A stretch of DNA of 64,000 nucleotides from Motiliproteus sediminis (lineage in GTDB: Bacteria; Pseudomonadota; Gammaproteobacteria; Pseudomonadales; Balneatricaceae). Positions 27,752-37,449 of the stretch are shown in pieces; position 1 is the stretch's first letter, and the number at the start of each line of letters is the position of its first letter. Position numbers and translations under genes: made by a program. The stretch covers positions 101,146-165,145 of the forward strand of contig NZ_JAERQK010000010.1 of the NCBI RefSeq assembly GCF_017912535.1, written 5' to 3'. Under the pieces are notes generated by a model that searched no databases, was not told where the DNA came from, and saw only the letters and a program-made list of their open reading frames with translations.

Positions 27752-28809
27752 CAGCCGTTCAGTCCTTTGAGTACCACCTGCTCCTCATCGCTCTCGAGGG
27801 CGGCGATGGCACCAATGATAAAGGCCTCTTCGCCTTCAGCCTTCAGCAGCGCTACCGCCTCGTCAGCGCGCTCTGCCGGTACTGCCACCACCATGCCGAC
27901 GCCACAGTTGAGGGTGCGGTACATCTCACGCTCTTCCACGTTACCGTGACGCTGGATCCAGTTGAAGATCTCGGGGCGCTGCCAGCTGGTGACGTCGATC
28001 ACCGCCTTGGCGTTGTCGGGCAGTACGCGGGGAATGTTTTCCAGCAGACCGCCGCCGGTGATGTGGGACAGGGCGTTTACCTGCGACTCGCGAATCAGCT
28101 TCAGCAGCGGTTTGACGTAGATGCGAGTCGGCTCCAGCAGTGCTTCGCCCAGGGTGCGACCGTCAAAGTCGGCGCTGATGTCGGCACCGCTGACTTCGAT
28201 GATCTTGCGGATCAGCGAATAGCCGTTGGAGTGCGGGCCGGAAGAGGGCAGGCCCAGTAGCACGTCGCCGACGCTGACCTTGGAGCCGTCGATGATCTCG
28301 CTCTTTTCCACCACGCCAACGCAGAAGCCGGCCAGGTCATAGTCGTCGCCGTCGTACATGCCGGGCATCTCTGCGGTCTCACCACCGACCAGCGCGCAGC
28401 CGGACAGTTCGCAGCCTTCGCCGATGCCGGTGACTACGTCAGCGGCGACGTCGACGTTGAGCTTGCCGGTGGCGTAGTAGTCGAGGAAGAACAGCGGCTC
28501 GGCGCCGGCAACCACCAGGTCATTGACGCACATGGCGACCAGATCGATACCGATCTTGTCGTGCTTGTTGAGGTCCATGGCCAGCCGCAGCTTGGTGCCG
28601 ACGCCGTCGGTGCCAGACACCAGTACCGGTTGCTTGTAGCCGGCGGGCAACTCGCACAGCGCACCGAAACCACCCAGACCGCCCAGGCATTCCGGGCGTT
28701 GTGTACGTTTGGCTACACCCTTGATGCGATCGACCAGTGCGTTACCCGCGTCGATGTCCACGCCGGCGTCTTTGTAACTGATGGAAGTGGGTTGGTTGGG
28801 AGTCGTCAT
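27751..28809 (-). CDS. purM: Phosphoribosylformylglycinamidine cyclo-ligase
   Basis: PurM closes the imidazole ring to give AIR, the step before the carboxylation in purine synthesis. The 352-residue product starts [18 protein letters not shown], where family similarity begins. It shows [29 protein letters not shown] and [14 protein letters not shown] longer frame upstream is not supported. It is the first gene of the minus-strand run down to ygjP, and is divergent from the DUF2066 gene with a 185-base gap that should hold both promoters. Confidence 0.97.
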   Translation of the reverse strand: MTTPNQPTSISYKDAGVDIDAGNALVDRIKGVAKRTQRPECLGGLGGFGALCELPAGYKQPVLVSGTDGVGTKLRLAMDLNKHDKIGIDLVAMCVNDLVVAGAEPLFFLDYYATGKLNVDVAADVVTGIGEGCELSGCALVGGETAEMPGMYDGDDYDLAGFCVGVVEKSEIIDGSKVSVGDVLLGLPSSGPHSNGYSLIRKIIEVSGADISADFDGRTLGEALLEPTRIYVKPLLKLIRESQVNALSHITGGGLLENIPRVLPDNAKAVIDVTSWQRPEIFNWIQRHGNVEEREMYRTLNCGVGMVVAVPAERADEAVALLKAEGEEAFIIGAIAALESDEEQVVLKGLNG

Positions 28810-28994
28810 AGGAGAGAAACCTGTCAGGCCATGGCTGCAAAATCGAGGGCAGCATTCTACCAGCTTGGATCGCTTCAGGCCACGCGATTCCGACCTTCTC
28901 TTTGGAGTTGGCCGGCCATGGTTTATGCTTGTCCCGTTTACCTCGGCAGCCAGCGACAACGGCTGCTTTTAAAGCGTTAATGTGGGGAGTATTT

Positions 28995-30092
28995 GTGACC
29001 GTTTTTTTACCTCGACCGATTATCCTGCGTTGGTTGTTCGCCGGGATGATACTGGCCCTCTTCGGGACCGCCTCAGCCCAGGCTGCGCGAGTGCAGAATC
29101 TATACAGTGCCGAGTTGATGGTGGCGCAGCAGACTATGCAGGTGTCACCGGATCTGGGTGGTCAGGCACTGGCGCAAGTATTGGTCAAGGTTAGTGGCCG
29201 CCCCCAGGTGCTGGAAACCGAACCGGTGCGAACCGCGCTGGCGAGCCCCAACCGCTTTGTGCAGCAGTTCAGTTACCAGAGTGCCGGACAGATGCTGACC
29301 AATGACGACGGGGTCGAGGTGCCGGCTCAAATCCTGCGACTGGACTTTATTCCGGCACTGGTGGACCAGCTGCTGCAGCAGGCCGGCTTCCGTCCTCTGG
29401 GTGCTGTTCGTCCGGGAGTGCTGGTCTGGATTGTTGAGGAGCGTGGCCAGCAGCGAGAGTTTCTCGGGCGCGAGGAGGATCCGGTTCTGGCACCGATGCG
29501 CGAACGGGCACGGGAGCGAGGGTTGCCGCTGTTCCGGCCGCTGCTTGATCTGGAAGATCAGGCCGCACTGTCGGTCAGTGACGCCTGGGGCTTTTTTGCC
29601 GAACCGGTAACCAAAGCGTCATCGCGCTATCAGGCGGATGCGGTGCTGGTCGGACGGTTGTTCCCGCGTGGAGGCGGCTGGCAAAGCCGCTGGATGCTGC
29701 TGCATGGTGATGAGCGGGTGCTGTTTGATGGTCAGGGTGATTCGCTGGGCGAACACTTGGGTGGCGCAGTGGATCAGACCGCTGACCGTGTTTTCGCCGA
29801 TTACGTGGTCACGGTTGCCGATGATGGCGGCGACGGGGTGCTGGTGGAGGTCGGCGGGGTGAGCCAGTTTGACCATTTTGCCCCGGTGGTGGATGCCCTG
29901 CGAGAAATGACCGTGGTGCGCTCGGTACAGCTGCTTGAGCAGAACCATGAGGTGTTGACGCTGAAACTGCAACTGAACGGTTCGCTGGACCAGCTTAAGC
30001 GGGCCATTGCGCTCAACAATCGCTTTAGTGCCCAAGAAGGCCCGTTGCAGCCGTTGAGCCAGGCGCAGCTCTACTATCGCTGGGGAGGCTGA
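28995..30092 (+). CDS. DUF2066 domain protein, exported
   Basis: A 365-residue protein beginning with a signal peptide (WLFAGMILALFGTASAQA) and then VQNLYSAELMVAQQT, typical of DUF2066 proteins found beside purM in gammaproteobacteria. The middle RPGVLVWIVEERGQQREFL and the later ADAVLVGRLFPRGGGWQSRW are also typical. The start was set at GTG 28995 because GGGGAG stands five bases upstream; ATG 28980 is the alternative. Function unknown; periplasmic location inferred. Confidence 0.8.
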   Translation: MTVFLPRPIILRWLFAGMILALFGTASAQAARVQNLYSAELMVAQQTMQVSPDLGGQALAQVLVKVSGRPQVLETEPVRTALASPNRFVQQFSYQSAGQMLTNDDGVEVPAQILRLDFIPALVDQLLQQAGFRPLGAVRPGVLVWIVEERGQQREFLGREEDPVLAPMRERARERGLPLFRPLLDLEDQAALSVSDAWGFFAEPVTKASSRYQADAVLVGRLFPRGGGWQSRWMLLHGDERVLFDGQGDSLGEHLGGAVDQTADRVFADYVVTVADDGGDGVLVEVGGVSQFDHFAPVVDALREMTVVRSVQLLEQNHEVLTLKLQLNGSLDQLKRAIALNNRFSAQEGPLQPLSQAQLYYRWGG

Positions 30093-30093
30093 G

Positions 30094-31185
30094 ATGAGCG
30101 ATTCGCAGCGGTGGCTGCTGTTGACGGTCTTTGTGCTGGTGGGTGCTCTGGTTTATCTGCTGGAGCCGATCCTGTTCCCGTTCCTGGTCAGCTTGTTGCT
30201 GGCGTATCTCTGGGATCCGGTGGTTGATCGGCTGGAGGCCCGCGGCTGCTCTCGCACCTGGGGGGTAGTGGTGGTGTTTGCGCTGGTGACTTTGCTGGCG
30301 TTGCTGGCGGTGTTGCTGGTGGTGCCGATGCTAGGCCGGCAGTTAAGCGTGCTGGTGCAGAAAGTTCCCCTGATGATCGACTGGCTGGAGAACGTCGCCC
30401 TGCCCTGGCTGCAGGTAGCACTGGGCATCGACGTATCAGCACTGGACCTTTCACAGGTGAAGAAAGTGATCACCGCCAACTGGCAGAAAAGCACCGATCT
30501 GGTGGGCTCGGCCCTCGGCAGCGTAACCCGTTCGGGGCTGGCGTTTGCCGGCTGGATCGCGAATCTGGTGCTGATTCCGGTGGTGACCTTCTATCTGCTG
30601 CGTGACTGGGATCTGATGATCGGCAAGCTGGGTGACTTGCTGCCGCGCAGCGTTGAACCCAAGGTCGCGCGCTGGGCCCGTGAATGCGACGAAGTGCTGG
30701 GCGCTTTTATGAAGGGCCAATTACTGGTGATGCTCTGTCTGGGCGTGGTGTACGCCGTGGGTCTCAGCATTATCGGACTGGATCTGGCGCTGGTACTGGG
30801 CATGGTGGCGGGCTTGGCGAGCATTGTTCCCTACATGGGCTTTGTGGTCGGCATCGCCGCGTCGTTAATCGCGGCAATGATGCAGTTTGGTGATCCGCTC
30901 TATCTGGTGTTCGTGGCGTTGGTATTCGGTGCTGGCCAGGCGCTGGAGGGGATGGTGTTGACCCCGCTGCTGGTGGGCGACAAGATCGGTCTGCACCCGG
31001 TGGCGGTGATCTTCGCCATTATGGCCGGCGGTCAGCTGTTCGGCTTTACCGGAATTTTACTGGCGCTGCCGGTTGCCGCCGTGATCATGGTGCTGTTGCG
31101 CCACCTGCATGAGGGCTATCGTGACAGTCCGTTGTATCATGCCCGCCCCGCACCGGTGGTATCCGTAGAGAAGGAATCCGATTAA
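30094..31185 (+). CDS. perM: AI-2E/PerM family membrane protein
   Basis: The 363-residue product has about eight hydrophobic segments, starting with WLLLTVFVLVGALVYLLEP. The family features include LVSLLLAYLWDPVVDRLE, the NLVLIPVVTFYLLRDW stretch and, near the end, GQLFGFTGILLALPVAA. The family covers AI-2 exporter TqsA and proteins of unknown transport substrate. It starts one base after the DUF2066 stop and its TAA abuts the GTG of hda, so the three genes are coupled. The gene before hda in Pseudomonas is of this type. Confidence 0.88.
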   Translation: MSDSQRWLLLTVFVLVGALVYLLEPILFPFLVSLLLAYLWDPVVDRLEARGCSRTWGVVVVFALVTLLALLAVLLVVPMLGRQLSVLVQKVPLMIDWLENVALPWLQVALGIDVSALDLSQVKKVITANWQKSTDLVGSALGSVTRSGLAFAGWIANLVLIPVVTFYLLRDWDLMIGKLGDLLPRSVEPKVARWARECDEVLGAFMKGQLLVMLCLGVVYAVGLSIIGLDLALVLGMVAGLASIVPYMGFVVGIAASLIAAMMQFGDPLYLVFVALVFGAGQALEGMVLTPLLVGDKIGLHPVAVIFAIMAGGQLFGFTGILLALPVAAVIMVLLRHLHEGYRDSPLYHARPAPVVSVEKESD

Positions 31186-31896
31186 GTGAGTAATGATGGT
31201 CAGGCGCCGCGACAGCTGGCGCTGAGTGTCGGTCTGCGTGACGACGCCACCTTCGAAAATTTCTATCCGGCCAGTAATGGCCTGGCGCAGCAGGCCACCG
31301 AGGGGGTGGCGGAAGGGGTCGGGGAAACCTACCTCTACCTGTGGGGGGAAGTCGGAGCCGGCTGCTCGCACCTGTTGCAGGCTGCCTGTCACCGGGCCGC
31401 CGAGCACGGGCGGCAGAGCCTTTATCTGCCGCTGGAGCAGCTGCGAGATTATGGGCCTGAACTGCTGGAGGGGCTGGAAAGCCTGGATCTGGTCTGCATC
31501 GACCGGGTGCAGGAGATTGCCGGTGACCGGCTGTGGGAAGAAGCGCTGTTCCACCTCTACAACCGCTTGCGCGATGCCGGCACCGGCTTGCTGGTGGCGG
31601 CGGATCGTGCGCCACGCCAGCTCCCGATCGAGCTGGCTGATCTGGCGTCGCGCCTGAGCTGGGGGATGGTGTTTAACCTTCAGGTGCTGGATGACGACGC
31701 CAAGGTGGCCGTATTGCAGGCGCGCGCCCACGCTCGTGGTATCGACCTGAGTGACGAGGCGGCGCTATTTATTCTCCACCGCAGCCCGCGCCAGATGAAC
31801 GAACTGTTCGCGCTGCTGGAGTGCCTTGATGAGGCCTCTCTGAGCGCCAAACGCAAAGTAACCATACCTTTTATCAAAGCCACCCTTGGTTGGTGA
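31186..31896 (+). CDS. hda: DnaA regulatory inactivator Hda
   Basis: Hda binds the DNA-loaded sliding clamp and drives ATP hydrolysis by DnaA, preventing re-initiation. The 236-residue AAA+ protein starts with GTG right after the perM stop. It has the N-terminal clamp-binding peptide QLALSVGL, the sentence YLWGEVGAGCSHLLQAA in the Walker A position, LVCIDRVQEIAG in Walker B, and FILHRSPRQMNELFALLECL in the lid. The Walker A here (GEVGAGCSH) lacks the usual GKT, as in many Hda proteins. Confidence 0.93.
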   Translation: MSNDGQAPRQLALSVGLRDDATFENFYPASNGLAQQATEGVAEGVGETYLYLWGEVGAGCSHLLQAACHRAAEHGRQSLYLPLEQLRDYGPELLEGLESLDLVCIDRVQEIAGDRLWEEALFHLYNRLRDAGTGLLVAADRAPRQLPIELADLASRLSWGMVFNLQVLDDDAKVAVLQARAHARGIDLSDEAALFILHRSPRQMNELFALLECLDEASLSAKRKVTIPFIKATLGW

Positions 31897-31908
31897 CAGG
31901 AGAGCCTC

Positions 31909-32115
31909 ATGGCCCGTATTGAACGTGATTTCAGCCAGCGTCCCGCCGAAGAGCAGCAGGATTTCCTCACCCAGACCTGGTGCAATGACTGCATGGAAGC
32001 GGATCTCGGTATGACCGCGCCACAGGAGTTCGAGCAGAACGGAGTGGTTTACATCGTCGGTCGATGCAAGCGCTGTGGTGGCGAGGTGACCACTGAGCTG
32101 AGTGAAGAGGACTGA
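31909..32115 (+). CDS. Small zinc-ribbon protein
   Basis: A 68-residue acidic protein with C25-x2-C28 (TWCNDCME) and C53-x2-C56 (RCKRCGGEV), spaced as in zinc ribbons. It follows hda by 12 bases with an AGGAG before its ATG, so belongs to the same transcript. The family is small and unassigned. A 10-base hairpin overlaps its stop codon. Confidence 0.75.
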   Translation: MARIERDFSQRPAEEQQDFLTQTWCNDCMEADLGMTAPQEFEQNGVVYIVGRCKRCGGEVTTELSEED

Positions 32116-32129
32116 TACCCAGTCCTCTT
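32105..32129 (+). other. Hairpin across the stop codon of the zinc-ribbon gene
   Basis: AAGAGGACTG (32105-32114) pairs perfectly with CAGTCCTCTT (32120-32129) across a 5-base loop, covering the last codons and the stop. No T-run follows on either strand. It may stabilise or end the transcript between convergent genes. Confidence 0.5.
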
Positions 32130-32136
32130 GCCGGGC

Positions 32137-33496
<1,360 letters not shown>

Positions 33497-33593
33497 GGAA
33501 ACTCTCTTTAAATCGGCCGGTTAAGATGATTTTTGTCAGGCGGGAGCGCTATTCTAAACCCAGACCTACCCGGAATGACAATGGGATCTCGTT

Positions 33594-34856
33594 ATGAACG
33601 CCACTGAGCGGCTACCACAAGCGGTGCGCCATGCCGGTTTGTTCCTGCGCATGCTGGTGCACCAGTTCGGAGCGAACCAGGGGGCGCTAAACGCCGCCGC
33701 GTTAACCTACACTACGCTGTTTGCGGTGGTACCGCTGATGACGGTGACCTATTCGATGTTGGCGTCGATTCCGTCGTTTCAAGGGGTTGGCGAGCAGCTC
33801 GAAGGGCTGCTGTTTGATCATTTCGTGCCTAGCAGTGGGGAGAGCATTCGCGGTCATCTCTCCGGGTTTGCCACTCAGGCCCGCACCCTGACTGCGGTGG
33901 GGATCGGATTCCTGATCGTCACTGCGTTCCTGATGCTGAAGTCGATAGAGGGCACGTTTAACCGTATCTGGCGGGTGGATTCGCCGCGCAAAGGCCTGTC
34001 CAGTTTTCTCTTGTACTGGGCGGTACTGAGCCTGGGGCCGCTGCTATTGGGGCTGGGGTTTGTGCTGACCTCCTATCTGGCCTCGTTGCCGCTGATATCC
34101 GATGCTTCCGAGATACTGGGTGGTCGCCAGGGGTTGCTGTCATTGCTGCCCTTCGTCACCAGCACGGCGGCGTTTACGCTGTTGTATGCTGCGGTACCTA
34201 ACTGCCGGGTACCGCTCCGCCATGCGCTGGCGGGCGGAGTTCTGGTGGCACTGCTGTTTGAGGCAGCCAAGCGCAGCTTTACCCTGTTTGTAACCCACTT
34301 TCCCTCCTATGAGCTGATCTATGGTGCTTTTGCAGCGGTGCCGCTGTTTCTGGCCTGGATCTACATTACCTGGATTATTGTGCTGCTGGGCGCCGAACTG
34401 GTGCGTGGGCTGAGCAGCTTTACGCCGCTCCTGAGCGACCGAGACCACCGCCCGCTGTACTGGGTCTTGCGCTTGCTGGAACAGCTTTGGCAGGCTCAGC
34501 TGAAGGGCAAGACGCTATCCGCATCGCGGCTGCGCGCGGCGCTGCCTGGCCTGCATGCGGACCCCTGCGGGCGCTATCTGTCGCTGCTTCACCGTGAAGG
34601 AATCATTACGCGCACCGAACAGGGACGCTACACCCTGTGCCGCGACCTGAGCCAGTTCACGGTCGATGCCCTCTGCAGGCATCTGCCTTGGCCGATCGCC
34701 GACACTATTGGTGACAGCAAGGTGGCCTGGCGAGGGGAGCTGGAGCGGCGGCTGGCGCAGTTGAAGTCTGCGCGTAACGCGCAATTAGGTGTGTCGCTGG
34801 CGGCGCTGTTCAGTGCAGCCGATACTGAAAAAAACCTGTCTGAGGAGGCTTCATGA
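33594..34856 (+). CDS. YihY/BrkB family inner-membrane protein
   Basis: A 420-residue protein with about six hydrophobic segments between residues 20 and 280. The family start ALTYTTLFAVVPLMTVTYSML, the pair YGAFAAVPLFLAWIYITW and the FMLKSIEGTFNRIW-like segment are visible. A cytoplasmic C-terminal part of about 130 residues resembles a winged helix. The family was once called ribonuclease BN, which is now regarded as wrong. It overlaps the acylphosphatase ATG by four bases. Confidence 0.9.
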   Translation: MNATERLPQAVRHAGLFLRMLVHQFGANQGALNAAALTYTTLFAVVPLMTVTYSMLASIPSFQGVGEQLEGLLFDHFVPSSGESIRGHLSGFATQARTLTAVGIGFLIVTAFLMLKSIEGTFNRIWRVDSPRKGLSSFLLYWAVLSLGPLLLGLGFVLTSYLASLPLISDASEILGGRQGLLSLLPFVTSTAAFTLLYAAVPNCRVPLRHALAGGVLVALLFEAAKRSFTLFVTHFPSYELIYGAFAAVPLFLAWIYITWIIVLLGAELVRGLSSFTPLLSDRDHRPLYWVLRLLEQLWQAQLKGKTLSASRLRAALPGLHADPCGRYLSLLHREGIITRTEQGRYTLCRDLSQFTVDALCRHLPWPIADTIGDSKVAWRGELERRLAQLKSARNAQLGVSLAALFSAADTEKNLSEEAS

Positions 34857-35128
34857 ATCGTATTGCGTTGCATGTCTGGGTATCCGGGCGGGTACAAGGC
34901 GTCTGGTACCGGCAGTCGACCAAGGAACAGGCTGATGCCAACGGCGTTAGCGGCTGGGTCCGTAACCTGCCTGACGGGCGGGTGGAGGCGGTGCTGTGCG
35001 GCGATGCCAACGGGGTGCGCCTGGTAGAAGCCTGGATGAATCAGGGGCCGCCGTTGGCAACGGTGGCCGAGGTGGTTGTTGAAGAGATCGACCCCGCACA
35101 ACCGTTCTCCGGATTTGAAGTGCGTTGA
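34853..35128 (+). CDS. acyP: Acylphosphatase
   Basis: A 91-residue enzyme of the small ferredoxin-like acylphosphatase fold, hydrolysing acyl phosphates. The catalytic arginine is R20 in SGRVQGVWYR and the catalytic asparagine N38 in GWVRNLPDGRVEAV. The length is that of the family. It begins inside the last codons of the preceding gene. It has no terminator in the 18-base gap before the convergent transglycosylase. Confidence 0.94.
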   Translation: MNRIALHVWVSGRVQGVWYRQSTKEQADANGVSGWVRNLPDGRVEAVLCGDANGVRLVEAWMNQGPPLATVAEVVVEEIDPAQPFSGFEVR

Positions 35129-35146
35129 GCGCGTAGCGCGCCGGGA

Positions 35147-35728
35147 CTACTCTTCATAGCGATCGAGCGCGGCGTAAACCTTGCGCGGATAGCGATAGCT
35201 GCCGTAGCTGCCGTTATAGCGCGCCAGCGCTTCGGTTAGGTCGTTGTTAGCCTTCTTCAGGTAGTAGGCCAGGATGGTGCAGCCGTAGCGCAGGTTGGTG
35301 TCGATATCGGTTAAGTTGTCGTCGCTGCGCCCGATCTCGTTCTTCCAGAAACTCATCACCTGCATCAATCCCTGCGCGCCCACCGAGGAGATGGCAAAAC
35401 GCTGAAAACGGCTTTCGGTGTGGATCACCGCCAGCACCAGATCCACCGGCAATCCGGCGCGGCTGGCTTCGCGGTGGGCCGAGCGCAGTATATGCAGTCG
35501 CTCTTGGTCATCCTCGACATAGCGGCGGATGCGGGTGTTCATATCCAGCAGCCAAACCTCGGCGTCAAAACGGTCGTCGAAGCTTTCCGCACTGTTGGCG
35601 GCGTCTTTGAGCAGCTGGCGTAGCTCCTGATCAACTTCGGTGGCCGCTAACAGCTTGGGACTGAGCGTGACGGCTAGCAGCCAGCAGCAGAGTAGCAGGG
35701 GGCGGATGACAGGCCGCATTTGGATCAT
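35147..35728 (-). CDS. Lytic transglycosylase (SLT family)
   Basis: The 193-residue product has a signal peptide (LLLCCWLLAVTLSPKLLAA) and the SLT fold: the catalytic glutamate is E105 in VIHTESRFQRFA, followed by SSVGAQGLMQVMSFW and LRYGCTILAYYL. It cleaves peptidoglycan glycan strands with 1,6-anhydro products in the periplasm. The start at 35728 follows GAGGAAGG. Its first four bases overlap the preceding lipoprotein gene. Lack of a lipobox separates it from the MltC/Slt35 group. Confidence 0.9.
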   Translation of the reverse strand: MIQMRPVIRPLLLCCWLLAVTLSPKLLAATEVDQELRQLLKDAANSAESFDDRFDAEVWLLDMNTRIRRYVEDDQERLHILRSAHREASRAGLPVDLVLAVIHTESRFQRFAISSVGAQGLMQVMSFWKNEIGRSDDNLTDIDTNLRYGCTILAYYLKKANNDLTEALARYNGSYGSYRYPRKVYAALDRYEE

Positions 35729-36006
35729 GCGTCCTTCCTCATTACGCGCCGGTCGATATCCTCGCACCAGACGTCGCTTGCCAACGGAGGGCGCCCCGGC
35801 AGGCCGCGCAACCCCAGTTTGAACTCGACCACCCCGCGCCATTCCACAGAACCCACGTCTGGTCCGTGGCCGCGACCATCACTACTGCCAACGCGCTCCT
35901 CCAGCGCTTGGTTCCATGCAGGGGAACAGGGCGCAGGCGCGTCGCTGACCTGGGCGGCGCAGCCGCCGAGTGCCAGGGTAACGATGGCGGTAACCAGCGG
36001 CGTCAT
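35725..36006 (-). CDS. Small lipoprotein
   Basis: A 93-residue protein with a lipobox LGGC (cysteine 16) after a short hydrophobic segment. The mature part is polar, with SPAWNQALEERVGSSDG, two further Cys and a conserved-looking SVEWRGVVEFKLG. I do not recognise the family. It overlaps the lytic transglycosylase by four bases, so a role in the cell envelope with that enzyme is likely but inferred. Confidence 0.65.
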   Translation of the reverse strand: MTPLVTAIVTLALGGCAAQVSDAPAPCSPAWNQALEERVGSSDGRGHGPDVGSVEWRGVVEFKLGLRGLPGRPPLASDVWCEDIDRRVMRKDA

Positions 36007-36407
36007 GTCGAAAGTGCGTTGACAGGGCATAGCTGTTCGGGGGCTCGTTGGCTGCTGTGGGCTCCTATCATAGCAACCGTCGGGGACCCGGGCCTAGGGG
36101 GGGATGCTGGCGGGTAAATACTGTTTTTAACAACGACAAGGGCGATAGCTGCCGAAGCCGAACAACCCATCGCGCCGCCGTGGAAAGCGCCGGTTGGTGT
36201 GGTGTCGCCTTATTGCGCCTCGGTGACATTGTCACCGTTGTCGGGGGGGGCGCTCCCTATACTGCGTGTTTTCACCCGTTGGATAGCGGGGGTGAGGAAT
36301 AAAAACTGACTACTATTGTTGGTGTTACGTCAGCCGTGGCGTTATGGGTGCCTCGGTTATCCGTTTACGTGAATGATCCCAGACGGGGTCTGCTAGGAGC
36401 AATAGCA
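36007..36407. other. 400-base intergenic region before cytochrome c'
   Basis: No gene is supported here. The region holds the perfect palindrome at 36221-36237 and a TATACT at 36258-36263. It also has G-runs (GGGGGGGG near 36242-36250). The translations of its short open frames look random. It probably contains the upstream control of the cytochrome c' gene and the promoter of the divergent lipoprotein-transglycosylase pair. Confidence 0.5.
36221..36237. promoter_or_regulatory. Palindrome CGGTGAC-ATT-GTCACCG
   Basis: A perfect 7-base inverted repeat with 3-base centre lies 20 bases before a TATACT and 170 bases before the cytochrome c' ATG. The shape suits a dimeric regulator. I do not match it to FNR/Anr, NsrR or SoxR boxes. 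Confidence 0.5.
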
Positions 36408-36884
36408 ATGAAAAAAGTCGCGAAAGTGGTGTGTGGTATGGCTCTGCTGGGGATGGTGAGCGCGCCGGTGGTGGCTGCCGGTGACGATCCCATGGAGAAG
36501 GCGGTTAAGGCGCGCCAGGGCGAGATGAAAGTGCGCGCCTTTAACATCGGTATTCTGGCCGCCATGGCTAAAGGCAAGGTCGAGTACGATGCCGATGCAG
36601 CGGCCACGGCAGCCAAAAACCTACATCTGGCCTCCATGATGAAAAACGGGGCGATGTGGCCCAAGGGATCGGACAATACCAATGCTTCTTTGAAAACCGA
36701 GGCATTGCCCGCCATCTGGCAGGCCGATTCCAAGGTTGGTGAAAAAGCCAAGGCCTTTGCTATGGCGGCTGAAGAGCTGGCGGGCGTGGCCGGTAACGGT
36801 CTTGATGCGATGAAGCCCAAATTCGCTGCATTGGGCAAATCCTGCAAAGGTTGTCACGAGGACTACCGCGAAAAGAAAAAGTAG
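36408..36884 (+). CDS. Cytochrome c'
   Basis: A 158-residue protein with a signal peptide (about residues 1-23, cut near VVAAG) and a single haem motif CKGCH at 146-150, close to the C-terminus as in the four-helix-bundle cytochromes c'. The N-terminal helix begins with KAVKARQGEMKVRAF. These periplasmic proteins bind NO at five-coordinate haem and protect against it. AGGAG precedes the ATG. It stands alone behind a 400-base control region. A hairpin at 36896-36923 follows the stop. Confidence 0.93.
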   Translation: MKKVAKVVCGMALLGMVSAPVVAAGDDPMEKAVKARQGEMKVRAFNIGILAAMAKGKVEYDADAAATAAKNLHLASMMKNGAMWPKGSDNTNASLKTEALPAIWQADSKVGEKAKAFAMAAEELAGVAGNGLDAMKPKFAALGKSCKGCHEDYREKKK

Positions 36885-36895
36885 TCGCGCCTGTC

Positions 36896-36923
36896 AGGGT
36901 GGCGGAACTGAAGGCCACCCTGG
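36896..36923 (+). terminator. Hairpin after cytochrome c' without T-run
   Basis: CAGGGTGGC (36896-36904) pairs with GCCACCCTG (36915-36923), a 9-base GC stem 11 bases after the stop. No T-run follows, so it may be a Rho-type or weak terminator, or an RNA-stabilising hairpin. Confidence 0.45.
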
Positions 36924-37053
36924 TGATGGAGTAACCCGGCTCCGCCCCGGAATTGTTTGCCCCGCTCGCGGTCAGACAATATGATCCGCGTCAGCTATGG
37001 ACGGCTCGAGAGATTCGAGTCATCACCGCGTGACGCGGATTCGGGAGGCGATA

Positions 37054-37443
37054 GTGCGAATTGTTATCGGAGCCGGTTGTGCCCTGGCAGTAATCTGGGC
37101 GTTATCGGTGAGGGCTGATCCGTTACCGGGGTCGCCACTGGAAGCGGTGCCGTGTGCCACCTGCCATCTTGAAACCAACGCTTCCGGCATCGTTCCCAAG
37201 GGTCGTGCCCGCCTGATGATGGAAGCGCAGGAGATGCTGTGCCTTGAGTGTCATCGTCAGGCGATCGAGACCGGCCACCCCAGTGGCTTTATTCCAGCGC
37301 GTCCCCTTTCCGCCGATTATCCGCTTGATTTTGCCGGCTTTCTTACCTGCTCCAGCTGTCACTGGATTCATGAGCCCGCCCATGGGGCAATGCGGGCTGG
37401 TGGTACCGTTTCCGAAAGCTGTCTCGGCTGTCACGATTACTGA
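37054..37443 (+). CDS. Tetrahaem cytochrome c (periplasmic)
   Basis: From GTG 37054 with GGGAGG five bases upstream the product is 129 residues: signal peptide (cut near VRADP) and four CXXCH sites at 34, 63, 99 and 123. The segments CHRQAIETGHPSG and CSSCHWIHEPAHGAM lie between. The spacing is the same as that of the first four haems of the 267-residue cytochrome at 57004. An ATG-started form at 36997 would add 19 residues and is less likely. It should carry electrons in the periplasm; partner unknown. It converges on the barrel protein gene, six bases away. Confidence 0.88.
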   Translation: MRIVIGAGCALAVIWALSVRADPLPGSPLEAVPCATCHLETNASGIVPKGRARLMMEAQEMLCLECHRQAIETGHPSGFIPARPLSADYPLDFAGFLTCSSCHWIHEPAHGAMRAGGTVSESCLGCHDY

Positions 37444-37449
37444 CAGGCC

